Shown one piece after another: positions 1-12,377 of a DNA stretch of 64,000 nucleotides. The stretch lies in assembly GCA_019775845.1 (NCBI GenBank), contig JADQAV010000009.1:1-64000 (forward strand), read 5' to 3'. The DNA comes from Myrmaecium sp. VS I D KN 1 (Eukaryota > Ascomycota > Dothideomycetes > Valsariales > Valsariaceae). How positions within the stretch are numbered: the first letter of the stretch is position 1; each line of letters starts with the position of its first letter. The notes beneath the pieces are model-generated. The model had not been told where the DNA came from. It ran no database searches and saw nothing but the letters and a program-made list of their open reading frames with translations. The position numbers and the translations under genes are program-made.

Positions 1-747
1 CCTCCAACCCCCACCCCACCACATACGCCACCACCTGCCCCCCCGTAACCAACAAACTCATCACCGTCACCAACCGCCCCCGCCACGCCCCCGGCGCCAC
101 CTCGCCCAGATACACCGGCACGACCGCGCTCGCCCCGCCGACCGCGAGTCCCACCACCGCCCGCCCCGCCAGCATCGTCCCGACCGAGCGCGCGAGCGCT
201 TGCGCCGTCGCGCCCGCCGCGAAGAGCGCGGAGCAGAGCAGGATCGTGGGGCAACGGCCCCAGCGGTCGGCGGCGGCGGGGGCAGAGAGGAGGGGTAGGG
301 GGGAGGCGGCGAGGAGGGCGGTTAGGGAGGGGGTTGCCGCGAGCCAGCTTTGATCGGTGGTCGTCAGGGATCGGCCGAGACCGGGGCGCCCGGCACGGTC
401 TTGTTGGGAAAGGGAGAGGAGGGTGGCGGAGATGATGCCGGTGCTGTTTTTGGGTGGTGGTTAGCTGGGGGATGGGAGGGAAGAAGGGGAGAAGGGGGGA
501 GACGCAACTCGTAGCCGAAGAGTAGGCCGCTGATGCCGGCGGTGAAGGTCAGGATCCAGAGGAAGCGGGTTGGGGCGGGGGGTTCCTCGTCTTCTGCTTC
601 GTCTTCTTCTGCATGTTGGTCTTCGGATGGCACAGCAGGAGGATGGTCGTTGGCCTCGTCGCCATCGGCGTCCGGGGGTGAATGTAGAAGCCCCCTCACC
701 TCCTCCTCTTCTTGCTCCATCTCTTCTCTAACGGTTCCGTTCGACAT
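1..747 (-). CDS. MFS sugar/myo-inositol transporter, N-terminal part (runs off left edge)
   Basis: N-terminal part of a 12-helix major facilitator superfamily transporter, most like fungal proton/myo-inositol symporters of the plasma membrane. Exon 1 is 509-747 and encodes an acidic cytosolic tail followed by the first helix (LTFTAGISGLLFGY). A 65-bp intron at 444-508 splits the Asp codon of the family motif FGYDTGIISATL. Exon 2 (1-443) carries helices 2-5, with the sugar-transporter signature seen as AGRAVVGLAVGGASAVV, then PVYLGEVAP and the RGR turn. The rest of the protein lies beyond position 1. The substrate is inferred from the N-terminal motif only; another polyol or hexose is possible. 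Confidence 0.88.
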
Positions 748-2223
748 GGATAAACGGAACGAACAACGCGATGCAAGTTCACAGGAAAAAAAAGGGGTAA
801 GAAAAGAGTGAGCGGTCTAGAGAGAAAGGAAGGCGACAAGACACGGGACGAAGTAAGCACTGCAGCAGACACCAAAAAATCAACTAAAGGAGAAAAGGGA
901 ATGGTGTTCTCTTCTCCAGCGACACCGGACAATCCCCTTCTATTGTTGTCCAAGGGAGCAGAGATGATTGTTGGTGAATGAATAGATGGACGAAGACTGT
1001 ATAGATATATAAGATCTGACAAGGGGGTCCGGCACTTGCGCGCGAGGCGGCCGGCCGAGCACCCCCTGAATTTCCCCGGACCCACCCAATGGAACCCACC
1101 CAACCCGCTCCCGTCGGGTGCCAAGACTGACTCCATCGTCACAACGGTCAGCCCTGTCCCTACATATCTGGCTTAGCACGTTGATGATTTCCACACGTCC
1201 TCACGAATAAGAAGAAGTGATAGATATCACTCGCATTTCCTAACTGCTTCCTGCTTTCTGCTTTCTGCTTTCTGCTATCTGCTGCTGCTGCTGCTGCTAC
1301 CACTACTACTACCGTACGATCCGCCGGGCTGTGAACGATTGAAAAGGCCCTTTTGATTCCCCTTATTCAACCCCCCCGACGCACGCCCCAATCTTTCCCC
1401 TACCACTACCACTACCCCTACGCAAGCAAGCAAGAAAAAAGAAAAGCAGTAAAGAAAAATGTGAAGAAAAGAAAAGAAAGTTAAAAAGAAAAAAAGATGG
1501 AAGAAAGGGGCGGTCCCCAGAAAGAGAGCCGCCTTCGCCGCTCAGAGAAGCCTCGCCAGCATAAGTCGTGCCTTTCCTGACGGAAAATTCAACTGCCTTC
1601 CCTTCCAGCACGTCTGACTGTCCCCATCCACACACTCCAAATCATGTTGCAGCATCGTCCCCTTGCTGCAGTGATCGATAGCCAACCGTCCATCGCCCTC
1701 TCCAAACCGAGATGACGGTGAGAAGAAATGGGGGAAGAGAGTGAAAGGACGGTCATAAAACCCCCGGGGAATCACCGGTGACGCTCCGGCACAACTCATC
1801 ATCGCACATTCATCCTCAGGCGCCAATCCAAACCTTCGAGTGCCTTCCACCTGCCCGCTCGTGAACTCTCATCGCTCAGAGGCCTATCGTCGTACACACA
1901 AACCCCGTTCAGAAACGCCGGCCTCTCTGCCTGTCCCCCAATCCGGATTTCCGTGTGCGCCATTCCACGTGATCAACCGCGCCATAGAACCGTCCACAAC
2001 TCCAATCGCTATGCCTCGAAAAGTCATCCAGACGGGAGAATAGAGGTGGACGGGGGCACGTCAATCGAGCGAAAAGAGTCAAAAAAAGGTGCAGCCGTCA
2101 TCTTTCAGCAAATCTCCTCCCAAGTATGCCTGATCCGCGGCGTTCCGTCCCCAGAAGCTGACGCCGCTTCCAAGGGCGGATGCCGACCGCCCCAGGGATG
2201 TGGGCTATGTGATGGACGAACGC
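748..2223. other. Intergenic, transporter promoter and PBP1 3' side
   Basis: No gene recognised. The block is the upstream region of the transporter and the downstream region of PBP1. It holds a short TTTCTGC/CTG-rich repeat near 1250-1300 and an A-rich stretch near 1430-1500. Open frames here are short and low in complexity. Confidence 0.6.
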
Positions 2224-5200
2224 TCATTTCACCTCCGCTCCTTCCTCCGGCACGTGAGCTGGGCCGGCGGGCGGAGGGACAGCCTGTGGGGGTATCGAGT
2301 GAGCCGGCATCATGGGCTGAGAGTAGGTGGCGTTCGGAGTACCGCGGTGTGGCGGGTGAGGGTACACATGCGGTTGGTGGGGGCTGTTCCCGAATGGAGG
2401 TTGGTGGGGTTGAGCGTAAGGCATCCGCATGGGAGCTACTGCGAAGATCCGTTAGTATCTTCTTTTTCGGCTGCTGTGGGGCGGTCGGAATTTACTTGAT
2501 CCTTGCTGCATGGCGAACACCGGCACTTGTCCACCGGGCGGCACGTAGACATACTGCGGCTGCTGCCCTTGCTGCGAACCCTGGTGGCTCATCATATGGG
2601 CCACGTGAGGCCTCGGGCTAGGATAACCGTTCGGACCGGGAGGCGGCGGCAACTGTGCGTGGTGATACATTTGACCGGGAGCAGGAGAGTACATCATCTG
2701 CTGGGGGTTCATCGGCATGTTCATATACGGACCGTTCGAGGGCTGACTGGTCATCATGTGACCACCCATCTGGGGTGCCTGAACATTGACGAACTGACCG
2801 CCTGCCGGGGGACGGATGGCAGCATGGTGCATTCCAGGGCTCATCCCGTAACCTGCAGGCATAGGCTGAGGGTAGACGAGTGGCTGCCCGCTCGGTTGGT
2901 AAATGTACTGGGGCGGCATCGGGCGAGGAGAAGGATGCATGCCGTTGGTGGAGGCAGAAAACTGCATCTGATGTCCCTCCATGTGATGTGGTCCGTTAGG
3001 TCCGTGGTGAGGTTGGGCTGCCGGGTGACGTGGCGTGTGATGAGGTGTATGTTGTGGCATGTGCGGAGGATTCTGTAAATGAGGAGGTAGCTGATGCTGA
3101 TGTGGAATCGGGCCACCGGCGACCAAGGTGTGCGGAGCGGAGATGGGCTGAGTTGGCACGACCGAAGGTGCAAACATGTCGATGTACCTCTTGTCGACGT
3201 TGGCCTCGGGGACCGTCCAGGTAGGTGGTGTCCGGAAAGCCGGGGGGATACCACCGTTGACGATGACCGAAGGATGGGGCTCCTCTTCTTTCTTGACCTC
3301 CTCTTTCATCCGCTTGATGGGATTGAAGGCCTCCTCGAAAGCCTTCTTGTCCGCAGCGCGTGCAGGCTTCTGGGATCCGAAGAAGCTGACCGTCGGGATC
3401 TTGCGCGGCTCCGGGCGAGGGGCCGAGTCAACGCGTGGGCTGGAACCTGCACTCGGGTTCCCGGTCGGGGTGAAGGTGTGCGCGGCCGGGTTCGGCCGGA
3501 ATTCCATCGCTTTCACGTTGAAACGAGTGGAGACCGAAGATGTTGGGGTGTGGCTGCCGGTGGACGAGCTGGCAGGCCCAGTCGGCGGCATGCGAGGCTC
3601 GTGTATGGGAAGAGGCTGAGGAATATTTACGTGCGAGGCTCCCGCTTTGTGCTGCTGCGAAGTGATGTTCAACCGCTGGCTGAGGTGGCCAGGCCCGGCC
3701 GGTCGCGGAGGCATGTGATTAACACTTTGGTTTGAAAAAGGCCTCTCGTGACGCATGGACTGGAAGTTCGGGGGACCACGGTGTCGCTGATTGCTTTGAC
3801 GATCAGCTTGAGCGGGCGGCGAGGTCACCTGTGCCGCGCGCGCCTTGGGCTCGGGGGCAGCGCTGGTTGCAGGCTTTGCGGGAGAGGCCTTGAGCTCTTG
3901 AACGTTGCGCAACGCCTTTTCGACGATGTCTCTCTGCTTGTTCTCGTCCTTAGCCAGAATGGGGATGAGATCTTGGGGCACCGGGGTGTGAAGTTTGAAG
4001 TTCTGAGAGAACTTCTTGAGATCGTTGAGTTTGACAGCCTTGTCTTGGCGCTGCAGCGTACGCTGCCGCTCCTGCACGCGCAACTTCTCATTGGCGTTGA
4101 ACTGTTTGAATGCGTCAAGCAGATCGTGCTCCACGTTTGCAGTGGCGTTGTCCGGCCGCCCAGGCCTGCGTACCGGTGGGGGCACAGCATTGCTGGCGTT
4201 AGGCTTGAGAGCTGCGTTCAGCTTCTGGTTAGATTCGGCTACCACTTTTGAGGCCGCTGACTTCTGCTCCGTCGTTGGCGGAGAGACAGTCTCTTGTGCC
4301 TTTGATGCAACTTGTTTCTCGACCGGCGGAGCAGCGGCAGCAGCGACACCGGACTTGTTTGCTGAAGAGCCTGGACGAGCAATCTGCGAAGAGATGATCG
4401 CCGGATCAACTGGTGCTCCTGGAACGGTTGCTTGTCCGGTTGGTGCCCGTTTGGCAGGTGGGGTGTATTTGCTGGGCTGACCAGCAAGCATGGCTGAGCT
4501 ATCACGAACAACTCCGCTGTACTTATCCTCCTCGTTGATGCCGCTGTCATCGGGAAGAAGTTGACCACGCTCTTCAGCCACGTGGAGATTCGTCGCTTTC
4601 TCGCTCTCGATCTCTCTTTCGATTTTTGCGGCCATTGCTGCTCTCTTTACGTACTCGGGGTGAGTTGTATCGATCTTGGTGGTGTAAAGCTCTTCGTTGT
4701 ATGTGCTCTTGAGCCCATATAACCGTTCATTCGCTTCGAACTGGTCCCAGCCTTGACCGCCGGCGTCAAGTGAAAGATCCACGGCTGTATCAGCCGCAGG
4801 TTCCCAGCGTTGAAGCATGCGTTCTCGGGCCGCAAAGTTGCCGGAGATCTCGGCATCGGTGCGGAAACCAGCGGTGGCACCTGTCATATTGATCAATCAC
4901 TGAGCTCCTATACCTGTGGGCCATTCATACCGTTCGGTGGCTTTGCCTGAGCCTTGTTAAGCTGCACATCTGGCACCGAGAGGTCGGCAACGTCGATAAT
5001 GTCGAAGGACATTTTGTGATCCTCGCCGACACCGATGTACTCGTCATAAGTCTCAGCAGCGCCGTTCACTTGGCCGCTTGCCGGCTGCAACCGCTTGACC
5101 ATCTTGAATACGTAGCGTTGCTCGCCTGGCTCCACGCTTGCGCCGGAAAGGATGCCAGTGTACTGTTCGCCGTTCTTTAGTGTAATGCTCCCTGAAAGGC

Positions 5201-5870
5201 CCTATAAGGATAGTTAGCGAAAGTGCATGCAAAGGAAGAGGCGGTGTGAGTTACAGTCATGTGCGCAAAGAGGAACAGCAGCCTGTCATGGAGGTGCTTG
5301 GATGGTGATTGCGTTTCGCGCGATCCGCCGGCTGGGGAGGAGGCCGGCTTCGGCGAGATCATGGCGCCGTTGGCGGTATTCGAATTGAGACGCTGGGTGA
5401 TTGGGTTGGTCCCCTGCGTCCAGGCTCTTTGTGCGGGCGCTTTCCTAGTAGTGGCGATCTTGTTAGCAGGGCATATTGCGGTTAGAGGAGCGAGGGGACG
5501 CGGAGGAGGAATATAACTGCGTTTGCTGTACGGTAGCGACTGTGCTGGTGAAGGCGATGGTCTGGTGAGGCCGCAGCTTGTGAAACAGAGCTGAAAGACC
5601 ATCTGACGGACAAGTCGCATTTCCTCAGATACGCGCAAGGTCGCCCCGGTGCACAGTAGCAATTGTGTCGGTGGTGGGAGAACCGTCGGAATTGACCTAC
5701 CTTTGGGTGCCATCAACGGGGCTTCCAGCTTGCTTGCGCACAGTGTCGGCGGATCTGCTGGTCGCTTTGAGCTGAGCTCTGCCCGCGGAGGGGGTGGACG
5801 CAGCGGAATTGGGGTTGCTTGGCGTCGCTGCTCCGTTGAGAGGAGCGGAGGCGGTGGTTGCGGTGGACAT
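2224..5870 (-). CDS. PBP1: Ataxin-2 homologue, poly(A)-binding-protein-binding protein Pbp1
   Basis: Cytoplasmic RNA-associated protein that binds Pab1, acts in mRNA polyadenylation and stability, and assembles stress granules. Exons, read on the minus strand: 5870-5701, 5444-5255, 5201-4931, 4880-2496, 2438-2224; they add up to 1076 codons in phase. The start MSTATTASAP fits the family. The Lsm/ataxin-2 domain is at about residues 107-185 (HLHDRLLFLFAHM, then SGSITLKNGEQYTG). The LsmAD domain follows at about 212-300 (FRTDAEISGNF, ERLYGLKSTY). A PAM2-like motif, FNVKAMEFRPNP, near residue 665 should bind the MLLE domain of Pab1. The remainder is Pro/Gln/His/Met-rich and probably disordered. 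The last intron has a perfect TACTAAC branch site. Intron 1 (256 bp) is far longer than the others, which are 50-57 bp. Confidence 0.93.
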
Positions 5871-7907
5871 GATGAAGGCGTCTTCTTGACGGGGGTGTCG
5901 TCGACGGGAGGAGGGACGGGGCGGCAGGAGCCCGGCGAGCTCAATGCTCGAGGCAGCTCAGTCTGCACAACGAAGGCACAGCAGCCGGAGACGAGGGGGG
6001 CCAAGTCCGCACGCGATGCAGAAACCCGAGTCTTGATCGGGACGAGAGGGAGAGTGAGGAGGAGGGAGGGGAAGGGAGGAGGTTGACGGTGGTGGTTGCT
6101 GGTCGGGTTATGGGGATTGTTCGAGTAGGTTAGGTGGTTGAGGCTTTGGCAAGCTCCTTGGCGTGGGCGTGAAACGGGAACTTTCCTCGATTGAGCCGAC
6201 GTCGGTCGATCAGTCGACGGAGACGCAACGGCGGTTGGCCCTCGTTGGCCTTGCGGCAGCACACGAGCTGAAGGCGTCTGGCCAGCGGAGAAGGCTGATG
6301 GCGCCGAGAGATGTTCCAATGACGGCGGTGAGGATGGTGAAGGATCGGGAGGATGAAGATGCTGATGACGACGATAATTGCGGAGTAGTCCCAGCGACTT
6401 ACTTGCTCCACGAGATCGTGTCTGGGAGAGGCGGGGAATGGATAGTAACGAGAGAGGACAGCACCGACGTCCGATGTAGCGTTGGGAGGGAATTTTGCCG
6501 GACGGTGGGTGGCAGCGGTGATGGTTGTGCGCAGGTTGGTGGACAAGGACAGGTAGTTAAGGTAGGTACCTGGAGGGGATGAGCGAATGAAGGGGTGAAG
6601 GGGCGGTGGGTGCTGGGTGGATGCAGCCTGAGAGACGGGGCGACGGGGCAAGCCTGCGGCGAGCGTGAACACCCACGCGGCCCGCCGAAGTGAGCTGGTT
6701 TCGATCACGGTTGATGATGCGACGACCGGTGTACGGTATACAGACGTTGATCGTGATGGCAATGATGTTCGCTCGGTCACTGCGATGACTGCAGTCCGTT
6801 CGGCATAACAGGTAAGGCAAGGTTACTATCACAGATGAAAGGTTGATGGTTGATTACGGTGGCAGGTTCACGCAGGCCGTGAGGAAGAAGCTTCACGGTG
6901 CTATAATGCTGGCTGAACCAAGCAAGCTTACAGTACCGACGACAATGGTCACCTTGAGCTGAAGCCGAAACGGTGGGCGATATAAGTAGGTGGTAGGTGG
7001 GCACACGGTGCTGGCCTGGTTAACTTAGGCTGGCTTCTCTCTCTCACCTCCCGTGCTCTCTCTCTCTCCTCTCTGGCTCTCCCCTCTCTCCCCTCTGGGC
7101 TTCCTCTTGGGATGAACCGCCCCGACATAGCATGAACAAGCGACACGTGGACAAGAACTCGCGCACATACGACCGTCGTCAACTAGGAATTTCGGGATCC
7201 TGTTCTGTGCGCTCTGCTCGCCTTATCGACTGTCCGTCTCTTCACCGGCTGCGCTGCGAACAGGCAGGCATGCACCTCTTTTATGTTGGTTGCCCGCCCA
7301 AGCCACCACCGTGCCATGCCGGCCAGCAGCCCTACCCGCCGTTTCATCGTCATCCATCCTCTTGGGCATCGTCGCTCGTCATCCGTGCCGCGGTGCAGCG
7401 GTGCAGCGGCATGCGGAGTGCAAGGCGGATTGGTCAAGGTACGAATAGGTACCTAGGAGGTTGAGCGCGGTCGGGTCCCGGTCTTAGCGGCGGAGGTAGC
7501 GCAAGGCTGGGGGTGGCTGGGGAAAACGGACGGGATGGCGAGCAAGTCACAATCGCTCCTGCCGACTCTCCTCCACGCTGCCTAATAAAATAAGGTCGAG
7601 TAGCTCGCCGGCCGATGATCGAACTTCCAATCCATCCAATCCATCCCATGGCTGTCTTGTGGCCGTTAGGGTTTTAAATACTTTCGTCCCGTACCTTATT
7701 TCTCTGCCGGGAGCCAATGCCATCATCTTACATACCTGGCCGGCAACTCTACTTACTGCTACAGTAGGAGGATATACTGCCTACTACCTATAGTATAGTG
7801 CAAGACTGTACCTCACCTCCTCGTCCGCCCGGACTTCCTCCGCTTCCGGGCCCTTTCCCACCGACTCCGCCCTTCCGCTACAGGTGCTGCGCGGTTCCGC
7901 CTCCGCT

Positions 7908-7940
<33 letters not shown>

Positions 7941-8280
7941 ACGTTGTGTCGTGTCTCCGGTGTCCGCGCTCCGTGGCATATTAATAGCAAACTTGAGTGG
8001 CCCGGTCGGCTTAGTGGCGCGCACCTTTACAGGGACCCCGGAACCGATGCACTAAGCGACCACCGACCGCATCCCATTGCAACTTCCTGGCCTGAATCGT
8101 ACCCTGTCTGTACAGCTCAGCAATCCTTCTCCCGGCACTCTCCCTCCCACCCCTTCCGCCGACCTGCAAACACTCATGCAGCCCTTCTCGCCACAGGGCT
8201 CTCAACGCTCTGCCCGTCGACCGACGACCGCCGACTCGGACGTCGCCCGGAGCCCACCGAACCCCAAGTCCGGCGTGACC
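5871..8280. other. Divergent promoter block between PBP1 and BUD6
   Basis: No gene recognised in about 2.4 kb. It must contain both promoters and 5' leaders. It shows pyrimidine-rich tracts (about 7030-7100), a (CT)15 run at 7909-7938, and TAGGTACC/CTACCTA motifs near 7440-7460 and 7770-7800. Several minus-strand frames of 70-220 codons near 5870-6830 look like leader sequence, not protein. Confidence 0.55.
7909..7938. repeat. (CT)15 microsatellite
   Basis: Fifteen uninterrupted CT units lie about 370 bp upstream of the chosen BUD6 start. CT tracts are common upstream of transcription starts in filamentous fungi, so this may be part of the core promoter. Confidence 0.9.
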
Positions 8281-11200
8281 ATGGCCGACGAGCAAGCTAC
8301 CGCCGCTGCTACCCGTACTTCTGGGGGCTCTCGCTCCTCCAACCACTCTTCCTCGCGAAGAGGGAATAATGTAAGCTCCGAAGAAGATCGTGCGCCGGCT
8401 AAACGCACTTGCTGACTGACTTTCACCCTAGCCCGAGCAACAGCTGTCCATGATCGAAAAGAGCGTGACGCACCTCCTTGTCGCAACGAAACAACTACTC
8501 GAAACACTTACACTATGGTCACGAGGCAGTGCCACCGAGGGCGAGGTCTCCGACGTCTACGTGCGCCTCGGGTACGAGTTCAATATCGCGACGCGCGCCT
8601 TCAACGCTATCGGCGTGGATACGCAAGACCTCGGCAACGTGCCGGAGCTTTTGCGGTCGATACTAGAGGAAACGCTGAGTCAGGAAGCCTCGCAGGCCAG
8701 CTTGGACAAATTCCTGCCCAGGATCAGAGATATCATCATCAATCTGCTCCATGGTCTCAAGAAGAAGCAACTGAAGTTGCGGCAAAGGTCGGGTCGAGAC
8801 ACAAGAACAACGACCGGCAGCCGATCTGGGAGCGTAGGAAGCGATGTGATGGCAGCTGTCACGGGCGACGACGGCACGTCACGACCACACAGTAGCAGGG
8901 CTGGCGGATACCGGCAAGGCGGTGGTGATGGCGGCACCGCAGACGGGCCTGATCTCCCGCCACGGACATCCTCTTCCGCTGGCCGAGCCTCACCACACAA
9001 GTACGACAGCCTACCGGCGAATCCGAGACCGAACCGATCGACCGGTAGCAGCAGTCGCGACACGGTAGGGTCAAACGACTCCTCCATGTCCAGCAATACC
9101 ATGCAGAATATCCCCATCATGTCGCCCTATCCAAACGAAGATAAGATGCCAAAAGCCCCATCCAACCCTCATCCATACGTCGATTTCCCGCCTCCACCTC
9201 CGCCGCCGCCTCCACCCCCGAAACAGCAGGATGCACTGGCAGCTCTGCAGCGGGGTGGGGATCTGGAGAGGAGGGCTTCCAGACGATTCTCCGCATACCA
9301 GATACAGAAGCATCTTGGCGGCACGAATGGAGTACCGATGATGCCTCCGGCGCAAAACTCGCCGATACCGAACCGCGGAAAAGAAGCGAGGGAATCCATG
9401 AACGCCGTGCGCATACGGGGTTCGCTCCTTCACACCCGTCAGTCGTCCAAGACGAAGTTGGCGCAGGAAGCGTCTTCGAGCCGGAATGACGCCCCCAGCC
9501 GAATATCTGAGGAGAGCAGCGTTCGGAGCTCATCCATCCCATCGATCCAACCTCCGCCAGAAGCTGAAAATGGGGGCAGTCCGATTGCAAAGACGCCAGA
9601 GGACAAGCTTGGCCCTCGTCCGGACCTTCCTCTGCCAGGCACGGTGCCAGCGACGAGAGCAACGACTCCTCTAGGCGAGCCCGCAGAGATCCCTGAAACA
9701 GCCATCAAAACTCCCGAGAGGACTTCTCCGAGCGGGATGCCCACCCGGCGGATGGTCAAGTCGCCGTCACCAACGCACTCGCAACAGTTCATACCGGAAC
9801 AGTCGCCTCAGCCTGGAAAGGAGCTGACCTTGTTCCTGCAATACAAGAGCAAGATCAAGAAATTTACGCTGGCTGATGGATACAATGACCTGTCTATTCC
9901 GCGGTTACAGCTTGCTTTCATTGAGAAGTTTGCCTGGAACACACATAGCAACGGCAACGACCTCCCAGAAATCTATATACAAGACCCCATTTCCGGGGTC
10001 CGTCATGAGCTCGAGGATCTCAACGATATCAAGGACCGCTCGGTCTTGGTCTTAAACGTGGAACCTTTGGATGAAGTCAAGCGTCACATCGACGACGGCA
10101 TCGGCGGGCTCCGTTCCATCGTCGAAGGTATCAAGTCTGCCGTTGACGAGCAACAAGAGGCGCTTCGACGTGTCTCGGAGAGACAGACGGACGCAGCCAA
10201 GGAAATCGCCAGCATTGCCGCTGCACCGACTATCGCCTCTGCTCGCGTGTCCATGTTCAACGCGCTTTCCGCGCCATCATCCGCTGCCGCCAATGCTCTA
10301 CCCCTCAGTGGCGATGCATCCGCCCAACTCTCCGAGGTCCAGACCCTGCGTCGCGACCTCGCCGTCGTCCGCCAGACCTACACCTCCTTCGTTGCGGACA
10401 TCGAGGCCAGCATGTCCGCCGTGAGAAGCAAGGCCGCTTCCGTTAAGACCACGGCGTTCAAGGCCGCGGTGCCCGCGCTCGGTGGCGACAGCGGCCGCCA
10501 GTACGTCAACGCGCGCAAGAAGACGCTCGAGGATGATAGCACAAAGATTGTCAACCGTGTGGATGATCTGCAGGACATCGTCGAGGACCTCCGCAAGGAC
10601 GTCGTCAGCCGGGGCGTCCGGCCGCTGCCGCGTCAGCTCGAGGCGGTGGCCAAGGATCTGAGCGTGGCGACGGCGGAACTGAAGAAGCTCCAGGAGTTCA
10701 TCAAGCAGGAGAAGCCGCTATGGACCAAGATCTGGGAGAAGGAGCTGCAGCAGGTGTGCGATGAACGAGAGCTGATGACGATGCAAGAAGAGCTGGTGCA
10801 GGATCTGGAGGACGACCTGCAGAAGGCCGGCGAGACGTTCAACCTGGTCGAGCAGGCGACCCGGCAGCAGAACGCGCAGCCGAACGGGCATCGCAGCGCC
10901 AGCGGGGGCAGCCGCGCGCACGGGCTGATGCTGGACTCGGCCGTGGACCCGCGGCGGGCGAAGGACAGCGTGCTGGGGGAGGTGCGCGCCCTGCAGCCGA
11001 ACCATGAGAGCCGGCTGGAGGCGATCGAGCGGGCGGAGAAGGCGCGGAAGAAGGAGCTTGAGTCCCGGCTCGGCGACGAGTTTCAGCAGGAGCTGGGCAC
11101 CTTCGTCAAGGAGGAGAAGCTCAAGAAGAGTGGAGGGGTGGAGGAGGTGGAGCGCATGCGCAAGGCGAAGGATGAGCGGGTCCGGAAGGAGATTTTTGAA

Positions 11201-11413
11201 CTCCAGGCTGCGCGGGAGAAGGCCAGGGCGGAGAAGGCGGAGAGGGAAGCTGCCGCGGCGGCGGCGGCGGCAGGGGGGAATGAAGGGCAGGAAGGAGCAA
11301 ACGCGGATGGGGACGCGGATACGGCGGAGCACGCACCGGCTGATGCCAGCCCGGGCGAGGAGAGGGAGAAGGAGACGAAGGAGGACGGCGGAGCTGGTGA
11401 GCATCCAGCTTAA
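8281..11413 (+). CDS. BUD6: Actin-interacting protein Bud6/Aip3
   Basis: Polarity factor that binds actin monomers and works with formins at growth sites and septa. Exon 1 is 8281-8370, the intron 8371-8431, and exon 2 8432-11413, giving 1023 residues. The ATG at 8281 is chosen for its good context (ACCATGG); in-frame ATGs at 8176 and 8077 would add 35 or 68 residues. The conserved N-terminal helical domain follows the intron (IEKSVTHLLVATKQLLETL). The middle is Ser/Pro-rich with a run of prolines near residue 280. The AIP3 domain begins near residue 495 (LTLFLQYKSKIKKFTL) and continues as coiled coil to an E/K-rich tail. The tail ends in an Ala/Glu low-complexity segment. A longer spliced C-terminus using the GTGAGC at 11397 cannot be excluded. 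Confidence 0.92.
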
Positions 11414-12377
11414 GCAAGCGCCACCACTTCTCTCGTCCCCTCTTCACTCTTCGTCTCACTAACTCCACCTCCGCGAGAAAAGCCTCCTCTTCTCCTTCTC
11501 CATCGCTCCTCCACCTTCCTCCACATGACGACGTCGACAACAACGTTGCCGAAGAAGAAGAACAAACCCACCCCTCCTCCCCCTCCTCCCAACGCACCGT
11601 CATCCACACCCCGTGTCCGCATCACCATCGCTCCAGCCCTCGGCCTCGGACTTTCTTCACCCCTCCCCCTCCTCCCCGCGCCGGCGCCCAGGAGCATACT
11701 TCGTCATCGAGTCCACGCCCACGCAGCAGCCCCCTCCGCCAGGAAAACAACCCCCAGGCGACGTCGGAGACCCCGTCCCCCCGCCCCTCGTCCACCGGCC
11801 GTCTCAGCTGGCTTGCGGGGTTCGTGAGTCCGGTGTCGTGGGCGGTTGTGGGGTGTGGTGGTGTGGGTGGGGGTGGTGGGGGGCACCGCCGCGATCGTAC
11901 TGCGGATGGGGATGGTGGTGGGGATGCGGATGCGGAGACGGATGGCAGTCCGGTGAAGAAGACCGCGGGGATCCGGTCGGGGTTTGGCGGCGGTGGTGGT
12001 GGGGGGGGGAGGAAGGGGAGGGGGAGTCGGTAGGGGAAGGGGGTGGGTTTAGCTGTTTTGCTGTTTTTTTGTTTGTGGTGGATGAGGATGGGGAAGAGGA
12101 GGAGGAGGAGGAGGTGATGGTGGTAGTGTTGTAGATACCTATACCAACTTGACTTTTTTTTTGTTCTTTTCTTCTTTTCTCGATGCTTTTTGTGTGCTTC
12201 TTTGAAAAGGGATCACTTCCGTTGCAACGTGTCACGCGAGAAATCTCTCAATGAAGGGGAGCACGATGAGATGAAGTAGACATTCTGCCAGCCAGCCAGG
12301 TACCTTATCACGTTCCTTTGATTGTTTTCCGGTTGAATGAAGAAGAGACCAAACACTCTCGCACATCGTACTTATTA
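11414..12377. other. Convergent intergenic between BUD6 and VPS29, with one unassigned open frame
   Basis: Frame 1 on the plus strand is open from 11401 to 12033 (211 codons, no early ATG). It reads Ser/Pro/Arg-rich at first, then Gly-rich, with acidic and VKKTAGIRSGF-like pieces near the end. No family is recognised. It could be a spliced C-terminal extension of BUD6 or 3'UTR with biased composition. Downstream, 12034-12377 contains T-rich sequence, as expected for a shared 3' region. Confidence 0.35.

Noticed and set aside
6130-6780. 216-codon minus-strand frame upstream of PBP1
   Set aside because: Reads like leader sequence; a short hydrophobic patch but no family, and the PBP1 start at 5870 is well supported.
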